Shown here in pieces: positions 26,329 through 35,122 of a stretch of 64,000 nucleotides of DNA. This DNA comes from Lentilactobacillus parabuchneri DSM 5707 = NBRC 107865 (GTDB taxonomy: Bacteria; Bacillota; Bacilli; Lactobacillales; Lactobacillaceae), in assembly GCF_001435315.1 (NCBI RefSeq), contig NZ_AZGK01000003.1:212451-276450 (forward strand), read 5' to 3'. The notes below the pieces were generated by a model. It saw only the letters and a list, made by a program, of their open reading frames with translations, searched no databases and was not told the origin of the DNA. The stretch's first letter is position 1; each line of letters opens with the position of its first letter. Both the position numbers and the translations under genes were made by a program.

Positions 26329-27132
26329 TCAAGAAACGCTAGGAGATTCGGCAGCGAGTTGAATGGCTTCAGAGATCCGATTGAGATCAATGGTAATTAG
26401 TGATTGTGGACCGGTGATTCTAAAGAGTGGTGGAATCGCTGAGACGTTGAGAACTTGCCGGAGCTTTTCTTGGGGGATGTCAGAAACATCTAAATAGTTA
26501 ACGGTTACCGCATTATACTGAATGGCGGGCAGCAGAATTTGGGCCGCTGTTCGACTAACAGGGTCGTCCGCCTGGCCAATAAACACAATTTGATCGTGGG
26601 GATCAGTTGCCATTGCCGTTAAATCTGCCAGATTAATCGGGTGAATGAAATGAGATGCCTTTAACATGTGGGTATAAGCACGTTTTTGTGAGTTGACAAT
26701 GAGTCGTTCAAACAGACGCCAGCCAAATAGTTTGGACAGTATCAATAATCCAAGTAGGGGCAATGCAAAAATATAGTTCATCAGGGCAATGACAAACGCG
26801 CCCAACCATTGGAAAAGGACTGAATCAAAGCCACCAGGAATGAAGATTGTGGCGTTACTTGCCTGAATCGCCAAAAAGTAGCTGGTTCCATTAACACCCC
26901 GATCAAGCGCTGCAACCGAACTGGATTGATGGCCGGCATGCTCGCCAATTGTTTTCAGCCAAAAAGCGGAAATTGGGAAGAACAAACCGGCATTGATGAC
27001 GTTATAGTAATCAAACATCATTGAGGATTGGCTGGCACCAGTTGCGGATTTTAAGTGGGTTCCCAGCCAAAAGATGAAGCACAACAAGCCACTCAGTAAG
27101 TATATTTTGAGCCATTTCGAGAGCGTCTTCAT
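26329..27132 (-). CDS. membrane protein with thioredoxin-like cytoplasmic or extracellular tail, unknown function
   Basis: The product is 268 residues from the ATG at 27132, chosen because GGAGG lies just before it; the frame is open further upstream but without a ribosome site. Hydrophobic segments lie near residues 8-27, 42-60 and 100-134. The last 85 residues (QIVFIGQADDPVSRTAAQIL, then VNYLDVSDIP and NVSAIPPLFRI) look like a thioredoxin fold with the cis-proline loop AIPPL. The position of a CxxC motif reads DDPVSR, so no redox activity is expected. I do not recognise a named family. It stands alone between two terminators. An extended -10 (TGTTATACT on the minus strand) lies about 20 bases upstream of the start. 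Confidence 0.75.
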   Translation of the reverse strand: MKTLSKWLKIYLLSGLLCFIFWLGTHLKSATGASQSSMMFDYYNVINAGLFFPISAFWLKTIGEHAGHQSSSVAALDRGVNGTSYFLAIQASNATIFIPGGFDSVLFQWLGAFVIALMNYIFALPLLGLLILSKLFGWRLFERLIVNSQKRAYTHMLKASHFIHPINLADLTAMATDPHDQIVFIGQADDPVSRTAAQILLPAIQYNAVTVNYLDVSDIPQEKLRQVLNVSAIPPLFRITGPQSLITIDLNRISEAIQLAAESPSVS

Positions 27133-27205
27133 TCCACCGCCTCCAATCTTCATTGAAAGTATAACACTGTGGGTATTTAGATAATAGTCACTTAAGCGTG
27201 GCATC

Positions 27206-27250
27206 AAAAAAAGCGGTTGGGGCAAAACGTTTCGTTTTGTCCAGCCGCTT
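27206..27250 (-). terminator. terminator of the gntK-gntP transcript
   Basis: Read on the minus strand, AAGCGGCTGGACAAAACG pairs with CGTTTTGCCCCAACCGCTT around an AAA loop and runs into seven T residues, about 36 bases after the gntP stop. Confidence 0.8.
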
Positions 27251-27285
27251 AATTCATTTATCAGAAAACTTGTGGGTGGTTGAGA

Positions 27286-28647
27286 TTAGTGGAACAACAG
27301 GTTAAGTCCCATAACCATGATAATACCAACAATTGAAATAATTGTTTCAAGAACCGTCCAAGTCTCAAGTGTTTGTTTAATTGTCAAATCGAAATATTCT
27401 CTGAACATCCAGAAACCAGCATCGTTAACGTGTGATGCAGCAAGTGAACCGGCACCAATGGCAAGTACCATCAAAGCGGGGTCAACACCGGCTTGAGACA
27501 TCAGTGGTGCAACAATACCAGCGGCAGTCAGTGAGGCAACGGTTGCAGAACCTAAAGCAATCCGAAGGACAACGGCCACTAACCAGCCAAGAATTAATGG
27601 TGAAATTGGGGAACCGATAAACAGTTGAGCAACGGCTTTACCAACACCGCCGTCGATCAGTACTTGTTTGAAGGCACCACCACCACCAATAACCAACAGC
27701 AGCATGGCGATTGATTTAACGGCATTTTCAAGTGACTCCATGATTTGAGCAGTTGAACGCTTACGATTCCAACCCATGGACCACATTGCGAAGAATAATG
27801 AAATTAACATTGCAATACTTGGTGAACCAATAAATTCAATAATTGAATCAAGTGCTGATGGGTTCTTTGGATCCACACCACCATTGACAGTTAGCTTATA
27901 GATTGTGGCAATGGCCAGCAAGATAACTGGGAACAGGGCAGTTAGTACAGAGAGACCAAACGATGGTGATTCTTCAGGGGTAAATTGTTTAACTTCACCA
28001 ATTGAAGACAAGTTACCTTTACGATTGAATGCGTCAGGCGCATACTTCTGTGCGACACGTGAGAAAAGTGGTCCGGCAATATATGCAGCAATAATAGCAA
28101 TGACAAAACCGAACAAGAGAACTTTACCATCGTTGGCACCCAAAACTTGCGCAATGGCAACTGGTGCTGGATGGGGTGGCAAGAATCCGTGGGTAACTGA
28201 CAAAGCAGCGGCCATTGGAATTCCTAAATAAAGAATTGGAACGCCGGCTTCAACGGCAATAGCGAAGACGATTGGAACCAGTAAAACCATTCCAACTTCG
28301 AAGAACAATGCAATACCAAGAATAAATGAAGCAAGCATAACGGCGATCTGGAGACGTTTCTTACCAAAACGTTTAATCAGAGTCTCGGCGATCATATACG
28401 CACCACCGGAATCCGATACCAGTCGCCCTAACATGGCACCAAAGCCGAAGACCATGGACAACTCGCCAAGTTGACTCCCAATACCGTTTGTGACAGAAGT
28501 GGCGATGTTTCCAAGCGGCATTTGTAACATAATCGCAGTAACGACAGCAGTTAATACCAACGAAACGAAGGTATTAATCTTGAACTTGATAATCAGAACC
28601 AGCAAAAAGATGATTCCGATTAACAGCGCTAGTAGCTTTAATATCAT
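27286..28647 (-). CDS. gntP: gluconate:H+ symporter, GntP family
   Basis: This 453-residue inner-membrane carrier has about 12-14 hydrophobic segments spread over its whole length. Family blocks are LPPHPAPVAIAQVLGAN near residue 130, GSATVASLTAAGIVAPLM near 370 and SHVNDAGFWMFREYF near 405. An upstream ATG is in frame, but AAAGGGGA (28655-28661 region) sits seven bases before the ATG at 28647, which is used. It lies 39 bases behind the gluconokinase gene in one operon, so gluconate uptake is the likely role. Confidence 0.92.
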   Translation of the reverse strand: MILKLLALLIGIIFLLVLIIKFKINTFVSLVLTAVVTAIMLQMPLGNIATSVTNGIGSQLGELSMVFGFGAMLGRLVSDSGGAYMIAETLIKRFGKKRLQIAVMLASFILGIALFFEVGMVLLVPIVFAIAVEAGVPILYLGIPMAAALSVTHGFLPPHPAPVAIAQVLGANDGKVLLFGFVIAIIAAYIAGPLFSRVAQKYAPDAFNRKGNLSSIGEVKQFTPEESPSFGLSVLTALFPVILLAIATIYKLTVNGGVDPKNPSALDSIIEFIGSPSIAMLISLFFAMWSMGWNRKRSTAQIMESLENAVKSIAMLLLVIGGGGAFKQVLIDGGVGKAVAQLFIGSPISPLILGWLVAVVLRIALGSATVASLTAAGIVAPLMSQAGVDPALMVLAIGAGSLAASHVNDAGFWMFREYFDLTIKQTLETWTVLETIISIVGIIMVMGLNLLFH

Positions 28648-28686
28648 AATTTTTCCCCTTTCAAATGACAAAAACCATTACAAACT

Positions 28687-30249
28687 CTATTCAGACTTGT
28701 TAGCCCCTTCGCCTTCATGTTCATGACGGCGTTGATACTCAGCGATGTTCTTATATTCCGGCTGAAGTGAACGACTTAAGCGGATATAAATTGGGATTAA
28801 TTCCCGATAGGCTTGGAAATTCTTTGGATCCGGATGGTGAACAACGGTTGTGCCGACAAAGTTGGAAACGTCAGTTAAGCTGTTAATCAACCCTAGGCTG
28901 TACATCCCAAGCGTTGCGGCCCCAAGAGCGGTACTTTCAAAACTTTCGGGAATCGCAACGTCTTGCTCGAAGATATCGGTTAACATTTGACGCCAAAGTG
29001 CAGAACGGGCAAAGCCACCACTTGCCTGGATGCTGGTTGGACGGCCGACAACTTCTTCAAGGGCCAATGCAACCGTGTAAAGGTTGTAGACAATCCCTTC
29101 AAGAACGGCACGAATCATGTGGGCTCGAGTATGGGTACGGTTCAAGCCGAAGAATGATCCGCGAGCGTTGGCATCCCAAATTGGTGCCCGTTCGCCACCC
29201 AGGAATGGGAAGAATAACAGACCATCTGATCCGGCTGGAATCTTAGCGGCAATGTCTGTTAACAGATCGTACGGATCAATGTGCATTTGTTCAGCAGTCA
29301 CCTTTTCAGGGGCACAGAGTTGATCACGAACCCAACGGAAGACAACACCACCGTTATTGACAGGTCCGCCAATGACCCACATGTCCTTTGCCAGATAATA
29401 ACAGAAGACTCTGGCTTTTGGATCAGTGTGCGGCTTATCAGTGACGACCCGAACAGCGCCGGAAGTCCCAATTGTAACGGCGATGACGCCTGGCTGAATC
29501 GCATTAACCCCCAGGTTGGCCAAAGGACCGTCCGAAGCACCAATGATAAATGGCGTGTTTGGATCGATTCCCAAAACCTTAGCGTATTCGTCATGCATCC
29601 CTTTGAGTTGGTAGGTAGTATCCACCAGCTCCGGCAGTTGGTCACGAGTGACACCAGCCAACTTGAGTGCTTGTTCGTCCCAGTCCATGTTGTAAATGTT
29701 GAACATCCCAGTTGCGTTGGCGATCGAATAATCTTCTTTTAAGACACCGAATAATTTATAAAGAATGTACTCCTTGATCCCAACAAACCAGCGGGCTTGG
29801 TTGAACAAATCAGCTTCATCGTTTCTCAGCCAAATTAACTTGGTTAACGGCGTCATTGGATGAATCGGTGTTCCGGTATGCTTGTAAATTTCCATGCCTT
29901 CGGGGCTGGCCTTTAACTTATCCGCATAGTTGACGGCGCGGTTATCGCCCCAGGTAATCGCCCGTGTCAGCGGCTTGTGATCCTCGTCAAGCAGAATCAG
30001 ACTGTGCATGGCACAAGAAAATGCAATCCCTTTCAATTCTCCTTTCTTTAAATTTGCTTTGCGAATCACTTCAGTAATGCCGTCAGACATCGCTGAGAAA
30101 ATTTCCTCTGGATCTTCCTCGGCCATATCAGGGGTATCTTGATAAAGCGGATATCCATTGTTGGAATATCCGTGAACCTTACCCTTAACATCGTAGAGCA
30201 CGGTCTTAACACTGGTTGTTCCAATATCAACACCTAGCGTATAATCCAT
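28687..30249 (-). CDS. gntK: gluconokinase, FGGY carbohydrate kinase family
   Basis: This enzyme phosphorylates gluconate to 6-phosphogluconate, which enters the oxidative pentose phosphate or phosphoketolase route. The 520-residue protein has the FGGY ATP loop GVDIGTTSVKTVLYD at the start, the catalytic aspartate in IGASDGPLANLGVN, and GGFARSALWRQMLTDIF near residue 420. The FGGY fold alone would also fit xylulokinase; the neighbouring GntP permease makes gluconate the most likely substrate. The ATG has AAGAAGGGAAG upstream. It is transcribed divergently from the RpiR regulator gene. Confidence 0.88.
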   Translation of the reverse strand: MDYTLGVDIGTTSVKTVLYDVKGKVHGYSNNGYPLYQDTPDMAEEDPEEIFSAMSDGITEVIRKANLKKGELKGIAFSCAMHSLILLDEDHKPLTRAITWGDNRAVNYADKLKASPEGMEIYKHTGTPIHPMTPLTKLIWLRNDEADLFNQARWFVGIKEYILYKLFGVLKEDYSIANATGMFNIYNMDWDEQALKLAGVTRDQLPELVDTTYQLKGMHDEYAKVLGIDPNTPFIIGASDGPLANLGVNAIQPGVIAVTIGTSGAVRVVTDKPHTDPKARVFCYYLAKDMWVIGGPVNNGGVVFRWVRDQLCAPEKVTAEQMHIDPYDLLTDIAAKIPAGSDGLLFFPFLGGERAPIWDANARGSFFGLNRTHTRAHMIRAVLEGIVYNLYTVALALEEVVGRPTSIQASGGFARSALWRQMLTDIFEQDVAIPESFESTALGAATLGMYSLGLINSLTDVSNFVGTTVVHHPDPKNFQAYRELIPIYIRLSRSLQPEYKNIAEYQRRHEHEGEGANKSE

Positions 30250-30396
30250 GTCAATAACTTCCCTTCTTTATTAGTGACAGTCACGGCCGAAACAAGCCTG
30301 ATCGCGTGGTAAAAAATAATCGCTGCGTCGTTCTACCAATGTCAATCGTGAAGCATTGGTTCGGTACCGCTTCCAAATAAAAATATCATCTTAACT

Positions 30397-30425
30397 GGTA
30401 TACTTCAAATATTTCGACCATTGAA
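30397..30425 (-). promoter_or_regulatory. promoter of gntK-gntP
   Basis: On the minus strand TTCAAT (plus 30420-30425), a 17-base spacer and TATACC (plus 30397-30402) form a plausible sigma-A promoter. The leader to gntK would be about 140 bases. Confidence 0.45.
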
Positions 30426-30434
30426 TTTACCAGC

Positions 30435-30449
30435 TTGTAAACGCAACCA
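30435..30449. promoter_or_regulatory. cre site (CcpA operator) in the gnt divergent region
   Basis: TTGTAAACGCAACCA matches every position of WTGNAANCGNWNNCW. It lies ten bases upstream of the gntK -35 element and 20 bases upstream of the regulator -35 element, so it could affect both directions. Confidence 0.7.
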
Positions 30450-30468
30450 CAATTATATGAAAAACAAT

Positions 30469-30505
30469 TTCACAATGCAAGAAATTTGTTGTAAAATATT
30501 TACAA
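30469..30505 (+). promoter_or_regulatory. promoter and palindromic operator of the RpiR regulator gene
   Basis: TTCACA (30469-30474), a 17-base spacer and TAAAAT (30492-30497) form the promoter. The palindrome ttgtaaa-ata-tttacaa (30489-30505) covers the -10 element, which suggests autoregulation by the RpiR protein or another repressor. Confidence 0.6.
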
Positions 30506-30547
30506 TGAGACAAAGTAAGCACTTATTATACATGAAAGGTGATCATT

Positions 30548-31393
30548 ATGAGCTCGCCAGTCCAATTATTGAAACAATCGTTTGATGATCTAAGCAGAAC
30601 CAATAAAAAAATTGCGAAATACGTCATGGAAAATCCACAGGCTGCCTCGGAGGCTAATATCGAGGATTTGGCCGAGGTGACCGAAACATCAACCGCTTCA
30701 GTCTCCCGTTTGGTAAAAACCTTGGGGTACGGTAACTTCCGCGAGTTTACGTTGGCATTGGCCTATACGCAATTGCGACCACAGAATCTGCCGATCTTTA
30801 AGGATATTGACGCCCAGGATTCTCTGGGAACGATCGCCGATAAAATTTTTAACAGCAGCCAGCGGGCGATTCAAGACACCCGTACCGGAATTGATGAAGA
30901 TGAATTTGCCCGCGCCGTATTAAGGATTATCCATTGTCGGCGCCTGGGACTATTTGGTTTGGGTGGCTCTTCAGTGGTTGCCCTTGACGGCTACCACAAG
31001 TTTTTGCGGACCTCAATTGAATGCGCCTATTATCCGGACTTTGACGTACAGTTGATGCAAGCTGTAAAATTGGGGGAGGAAGATTGTGCAATCGTCATTT
31101 CTCACTCCGGTAAAAACCGCCAAACATTGAAAGTGGCTGAAACATTGAAGAAACGAAAGGTCCCAGTGATTGGGATCACCAGCTACCCCGATTCACCATT
31201 GGCGCTTCACAGCGACATCACGTTTATTTCGTCAAGTGATGAATCCAATTATCGTTCAGAGGGGATGTACTCGCTGATCGCCCAAATGGCAATCGTTGAC
31301 ACACTGTTTATGATGGCAACGGTTCGAATGGGCCCGGCGACAGAAGATACGATTCGCAACGTTCAAAATATTATTGAAAGTACTCGCGGCTAA
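30548..31393 (+). CDS. gntR: RpiR-family transcriptional regulator, probable gluconate regulator
   Basis: The 281-residue protein has an N-terminal RpiR helix-turn-helix (NIEDLAEVTETSTASVSRLV, residues 35-55) and a C-terminal SIS sugar-phosphate-binding domain (LFGLGGSSVVALDGYHKF and CAIVISHSGKNRQTLKVAE). AAAGGTGA sets the ATG at 30548; an upstream in-frame GTG overlaps that site and is not used. Divergent placement from gntK-gntP points to control of gluconate use, with 6-phosphogluconate as the likely effector. That role is inferred from context. Confidence 0.85.
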   Translation: MSSPVQLLKQSFDDLSRTNKKIAKYVMENPQAASEANIEDLAEVTETSTASVSRLVKTLGYGNFREFTLALAYTQLRPQNLPIFKDIDAQDSLGTIADKIFNSSQRAIQDTRTGIDEDEFARAVLRIIHCRRLGLFGLGGSSVVALDGYHKFLRTSIECAYYPDFDVQLMQAVKLGEEDCAIVISHSGKNRQTLKVAETLKKRKVPVIGITSYPDSPLALHSDITFISSSDESNYRSEGMYSLIAQMAIVDTLFMMATVRMGPATEDTIRNVQNIIESTRG

Positions 31394-31427
31394 TACCGGT
31401 TAGTCGGGAAACTGAGATGACCTTTAT

Positions 31428-32186
31428 ATGAAGCGAAGAGATATTCAACCAATATATGCTGAAACATACCAGCGCCGTAAACGCACGCGCAGGGTTGTTC
31501 TCGGCATTTTTTTGTTGGTCGTCATTTTCTTGGTCAGCTTTTTGTTTCTCAAATGGCATGAAAATGAGCAGTTAAAAAAGTATCCAATTCGTGGCGTTGC
31601 CATTGATCAAAGCAATGGCTACATCGATTTTGAAAGCTTAAAAAGCCAGGGAATCAACTTCGTGTATTTAAAAGCGACTCAGGGAGCCGCGTATACCGAC
31701 GACAGCTTTGATAGTAATTTCCAGCGTAGTCAGGGTTCCCAGTTACCGATTGGGGTTTATCACTATTTTAGTTTTACCAGTTCACCGGCTTCTCAGTTCA
31801 ATAATTTCGTCCGCCAGGTTAAGTACAATACAGGAAGTCTGCCAATTTGTATTCAGGTGCAGTATTATGGCACGTTTGATGCGAATTCAATTCACTGGCA
31901 GAATGCGCGAAAATCCTTGAGTCGCTTAAGTCTGCTGTTAAAGAACTATTACAAACGGCCGGTGGTGATTTGCGCTTCTCATGAGGTGATTAAGAACCTC
32001 AAGTTAAAGGCAACTTCAAAGACCCAGTTTTGGGTAACGGATGGAAAATTAGGAAAGCCAAACGCGGATGCCACCTTCATTCAAGCAAATGCCAAGACGG
32101 GCTTTAAATTGGATCGGCAGTTGGTTTTTCTGCCAATGTCAGTTTTTAATGGCAATCGGGGCCAGTGGCATCGCTATGTTGACTAA
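31428..32186 (+). CDS. membrane-anchored GH25-fold (lysozyme-like) protein, probably non-catalytic
   Basis: The 252-residue protein has a basic N-terminus, one membrane segment at residues 23-41 and an extracellular GH25 (Chalaropsis-type muramidase) domain from about residue 54. The first conserved acid is present (Asp60 in GVAIDQSNG) and the LKATQG strand is typical. The catalytic Asp-x-Glu strand that normally reads LDVE here reads IQVQ (Gln143 and Gln145), and the late DLNVFNG motif reads MSVFNG. Three of four conserved acids are therefore lost. It may bind peptidoglycan without cutting it. It lies 34 bases after the regulator gene, with a weak ribosome site. Confidence 0.8.
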   Translation: MKRRDIQPIYAETYQRRKRTRRVVLGIFLLVVIFLVSFLFLKWHENEQLKKYPIRGVAIDQSNGYIDFESLKSQGINFVYLKATQGAAYTDDSFDSNFQRSQGSQLPIGVYHYFSFTSSPASQFNNFVRQVKYNTGSLPICIQVQYYGTFDANSIHWQNARKSLSRLSLLLKNYYKRPVVICASHEVIKNLKLKATSKTQFWVTDGKLGKPNADATFIQANAKTGFKLDRQLVFLPMSVFNGNRGQWHRYVD

Positions 32187-32238
32187 CGGATCGGGCATTT
32201 CTTCAACTGCCCGGTCAATTGTCAACATCAAGCCAAAC

Positions 32239-32261
32239 AAAAAACCCACCAAATTGGTGAG
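32239..32261 (-). terminator. terminator of the small reverse-strand gene
   Basis: On the minus strand CTCACCA, loop ATT and TGGTGGG form a seven-base stem with one T-G pair, followed by six T residues. It begins just after the stop codon at 32265. Confidence 0.65.
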
Positions 32262-32264
32262 CCG

Positions 32265-32633
32265 TCATTCAAGTTTTTTGGTTGCGTTAGCTGATTTAAG
32301 ATCGTACGTATAGTTTTCCGACTCATCGTAAAATTTGATGGGTCTGGCTTCGTTCCCCCGAATTTCCAACTTATAGCCAAACTTGTCAACATAAGATAAT
32401 TCATATCTTGTCAGCAGTGACACCTTTGCCGACATGTCTTTGCCATCAATCAATAATTTCAGATCTGGTCCGATTTCAATTTGGTGGACCCGATTTCTGT
32501 GATCAACATATTCCCAAGTGCCGACAAAAAAGAGTGGATCGGCTGGATCCGGCTGGTGACTTGGGGCCTTTCGGGTATGAAAAAGACTGAAAAGAAATGA
32601 AATCATAAAGATAAAGATGCTGCGTTTGCGCAA
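32265..32633 (-). CDS. small exported protein, possibly DUF4828 family
   Basis: The 122-residue product starts with a TTG at 32633 preceded by AAGGGGA at seven bases. The N-terminus MRKRSIFIFMISFLFSLF is a signal peptide or membrane anchor without a clear cleavage site. The rest is a compact beta-rich domain with FVGTWEYVDHRNRVHQIEI and LKLLIDGKDMSAKVS, which recalls the DUF4828 proteins of lactobacilli, though I cannot confirm the match. It stands alone between converging GH25-like and diverging oxidoreductase genes. Confidence 0.7.
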   Translation of the reverse strand: MRKRSIFIFMISFLFSLFHTRKAPSHQPDPADPLFFVGTWEYVDHRNRVHQIEIGPDLKLLIDGKDMSAKVSLLTRYELSYVDKFGYKLEIRGNEARPIKFYDESENYTYDLKSANATKKLE

Positions 32634-32704
32634 AAAATCATCCCCTTAATACAGATTAGAGTCCCAGTATACCTGCAAAATATAACAGAGAGTGTCTGAT
32701 TTCG

Positions 32705-32733
32705 TTTTCATTGGGTTAAAACCTTGTTACAAT
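32705..32733 (+). promoter_or_regulatory. promoter of the oxidoreductase-helicase pair
   Basis: TTTTCA (32705-32710), a 17-base spacer ending in TGT, and TACAAT (32728-32733) form an extended -10 promoter 26 bases before the start codon. Confidence 0.6.
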
Positions 32734-32758
32734 TTAATTAAGAAGGGTGGTTGTTAAA

Positions 32759-33760
32759 TTGATTAAATTAGGGATTATCGGAACCAACTGGATTACCCAG
32801 CAATTTGTCGAGGCCGTTAAATTGTCCGGCAGGTATGAGTTGGTCAGCGTTTACTCCAGGCACGCAGAAACGGCAAAGACCTTTGCTGAGAAAAATGGCG
32901 CGCAGGAGACGTTCACCGACCTCGACCAATTTTTATCCCAGGGGGCATTTGATACGGTGTATATTGCGTCGCCCAACAGCCTTCATTTTGCCCAGGCCAA
33001 AAAAGCGATTCAAGCCGGCAAAAATGTCATCGTCGAAAAACCCGCTTTCAGCACCCAAAAGCAAATGGCGGCAATTCAACAGCTGCTTGATGAAAACGAT
33101 CAGGTCCTGTATTTTGAAGCGGCCAGAAATATTCATACTGAAAACTTTCATACGATTGAAAAGAAATTGGGCGAATTAAAAACCGTTCAGGGAGCAGAAT
33201 TTACCTACTCGAAATATTCGTCTCGTTACGATAAGGTTTTAGCTGGAGAAGTGCCAAACGTCTTCTCGCCGAAGTTTGCCGGCGGCGCCTTGCAGGATTT
33301 GGGGGTCTACACCGTCTATGATGCGGTTGCGTTATTCGGAATGCCTGAAGATGCGGTTTACTTCCCACAACGGATCACTTCCGGTGTTGACGGCAAGGGA
33401 ACAGCAATTTTAACTTATCCAGAGTATAATGTAACCTTGAACTTTTCAAAAATCACCAATTCCCATATGACGTCCGAAATTTATGGTTTGAAAGACTTAA
33501 TTGAAATTGATGATGCCGGCGAAATTAACGCGGTGATCTATATTGATGATGATCAAAATAAACAGATGATTGGCAACACGATTAATGAGAACCCAATGCT
33601 GCCAGAGGCAAAAGATTTTGCCCGCGTCATCGAAGATCCGCATCACTCACAGAACCAAAAGGATTATGCCTACTGGCGTCAGTTGAGTGTTTACGTCAAT
33701 CAGCTGATTTATCAGTTGCGGCAGTCCGCCCACATTTCGTTTACCGGCGAAGAGAATTAA
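32759..33760 (+). CDS. Gfo/Idh/MocA family NAD(P)-dependent oxidoreductase
   Basis: The 333-residue protein has an N-terminal Rossmann fold (KLGIIGTNWITQQFV), the family EKPAF motif near residue 95 and a C-terminal alpha/beta domain with GGALQDLGVYTVYDAVALFG near residue 175. The start is taken as TTG 32759, eight bases after AAGGGTGG; a GTG at 32747 is in frame but lies inside that site. Substrate is unknown; the family acts on sugars, inositols and related compounds. It is 22 bases ahead of the helicase gene, a pairing that gives no functional clue. Confidence 0.85.
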   Translation: MIKLGIIGTNWITQQFVEAVKLSGRYELVSVYSRHAETAKTFAEKNGAQETFTDLDQFLSQGAFDTVYIASPNSLHFAQAKKAIQAGKNVIVEKPAFSTQKQMAAIQQLLDENDQVLYFEAARNIHTENFHTIEKKLGELKTVQGAEFTYSKYSSRYDKVLAGEVPNVFSPKFAGGALQDLGVYTVYDAVALFGMPEDAVYFPQRITSGVDGKGTAILTYPEYNVTLNFSKITNSHMTSEIYGLKDLIEIDDAGEINAVIYIDDDQNKQMIGNTINENPMLPEAKDFARVIEDPHHSQNQKDYAYWRQLSVYVNQLIYQLRQSAHISFTGEEN

Positions 33761-33781
33761 CCAAGAAAATGGAGAAACAAC

Positions 33782-35071
33782 GTGATAGAAGAATTTAAAA
33801 CCCATGCAGCAAAATTAGGCTACCAACAACCGACGGCCATTCAAAAAGCAGTCTACCAGCCCCTTAAAGACGGCCAAAGCGTGGTTGGCCTGGCACCAAC
33901 CGGTTCAGGAAAGACAGTGGCTTTTGCCCTGCCATTACTTGAACAGATTCAACCGGATGACGGATTATCGCTTTTGGTCATTGAACCGTCTGCCGAACTG
34001 GCAATGCAGACGCAAAAAGTCCTTTTGGAATGGGGGAAGCTGATTGGCTTGTCAGTCGAGGGGATTATTGGCGGTGCCAACATTTCCCGCCAGATCGATA
34101 AGCTGAAAGATCACCCAAACGTGATTGTCGGAACAACCGGCCGGATTATGAACCTGATTGATTTGGGAAAGTTAAAACTCGATTCACTTCAGGCAATCGT
34201 CATCGATGAAGCGGACAATTTGTTAAGTGAAGACACGTTGGCCTCAATTCGGACCTTGGTTGATTTGGCCCCGGACGAAGTGTCACTTGGATTCTTTTCT
34301 GCGACCAAGAATGATCTTTTGACCCACATCAATCGCTGGTTTATTCAAGATATTCAGACCTATGATGTATCTGATATTGACGATACCCGCGGCGTTGTTT
34401 CGCATACTTTGTTGGAGGTGTCCAACAAGAAGAAAGCCCAGATGCTGTTGAGATTTCTCCACTTGAAGGATTTCAAGGCGCTCGTCTTTTTTGACAAGTT
34501 GGATACCCTTCAAAAAGTGGCCGGCTTTTTGGCGCATCGCCACATCAAAGAAGCTGCCCAGCTGACCAGTGAACAACGGCAAACGGTTCGCCAAAAGGCA
34601 TTGAAAGATTTCCGCCAGGGAAAAGTTCGCCTCTTATTGACCACCGACGTTGCTGCTCGGGGGATGGACATTGATAAATTACCAGTGGTTGTGAATTTTG
34701 ATTTGCCATCTGATCCGAAAACCTATATTCACCGGGTTGGCCGGACCGGACGGATGCACCAAGACGGAATGGTCATCAATATGGGGGATGATCATGACCT
34801 CCGGGATCTGAAAAAGTTGGTTAAACCATATGGTTACGAGCTGAAAAACATTTATTTCGATGGCAACCAGCTCTCCGATACCCGGCCGGATACACCGGTT
34901 AATTTGGATGATCAAAGCGATCGGCACGCGCCAAAGCCCCGGACTAAAGAAGCGGTTAAGTCCGAGTCCAAAAAGACAGTCCACAAGCGTCCGCAAATCA
35001 AGCCACAGGGCAAAAAGAAGCACAAACATTCCAAGCGAAAAGGGATGCATCATAAACGCACAGAACAATAA
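33782..35071 (+). CDS. DEAD-box ATP-dependent RNA helicase
   Basis: The 429-residue protein starts at GTG behind ATGGAGA. The motifs occur in order: Q motif YQQPTAIQ, motif I APTGSGKT (38-45), motif II DEAD near 141, motif III SAT near 177, and motif VI HRVGRTGR near 320. The last 60 residues are rich in Lys, Arg and His (KKKHKHSKRKGMHHKR) and probably bind RNA. It resembles CshB-type helicases that act in ribosome assembly and cold adaptation. Confidence 0.9.
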   Translation: MIEEFKTHAAKLGYQQPTAIQKAVYQPLKDGQSVVGLAPTGSGKTVAFALPLLEQIQPDDGLSLLVIEPSAELAMQTQKVLLEWGKLIGLSVEGIIGGANISRQIDKLKDHPNVIVGTTGRIMNLIDLGKLKLDSLQAIVIDEADNLLSEDTLASIRTLVDLAPDEVSLGFFSATKNDLLTHINRWFIQDIQTYDVSDIDDTRGVVSHTLLEVSNKKKAQMLLRFLHLKDFKALVFFDKLDTLQKVAGFLAHRHIKEAAQLTSEQRQTVRQKALKDFRQGKVRLLLTTDVAARGMDIDKLPVVVNFDLPSDPKTYIHRVGRTGRMHQDGMVINMGDDHDLRDLKKLVKPYGYELKNIYFDGNQLSDTRPDTPVNLDDQSDRHAPKPRTKEAVKSESKKTVHKRPQIKPQGKKKHKHSKRKGMHHKRTEQ

Positions 35072-35122
35072 TCCTCTTTACACAACTGCCGATAAATGAG
35101 AAAATTGACCTGCAGTTGTTTT

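Noticed and set aside
29281..29742. Plus-strand frame of 153 codons inside gntK
   Set aside because: Antisense to a full-length FGGY kinase, with no ribosome site. It is a frame shadow.
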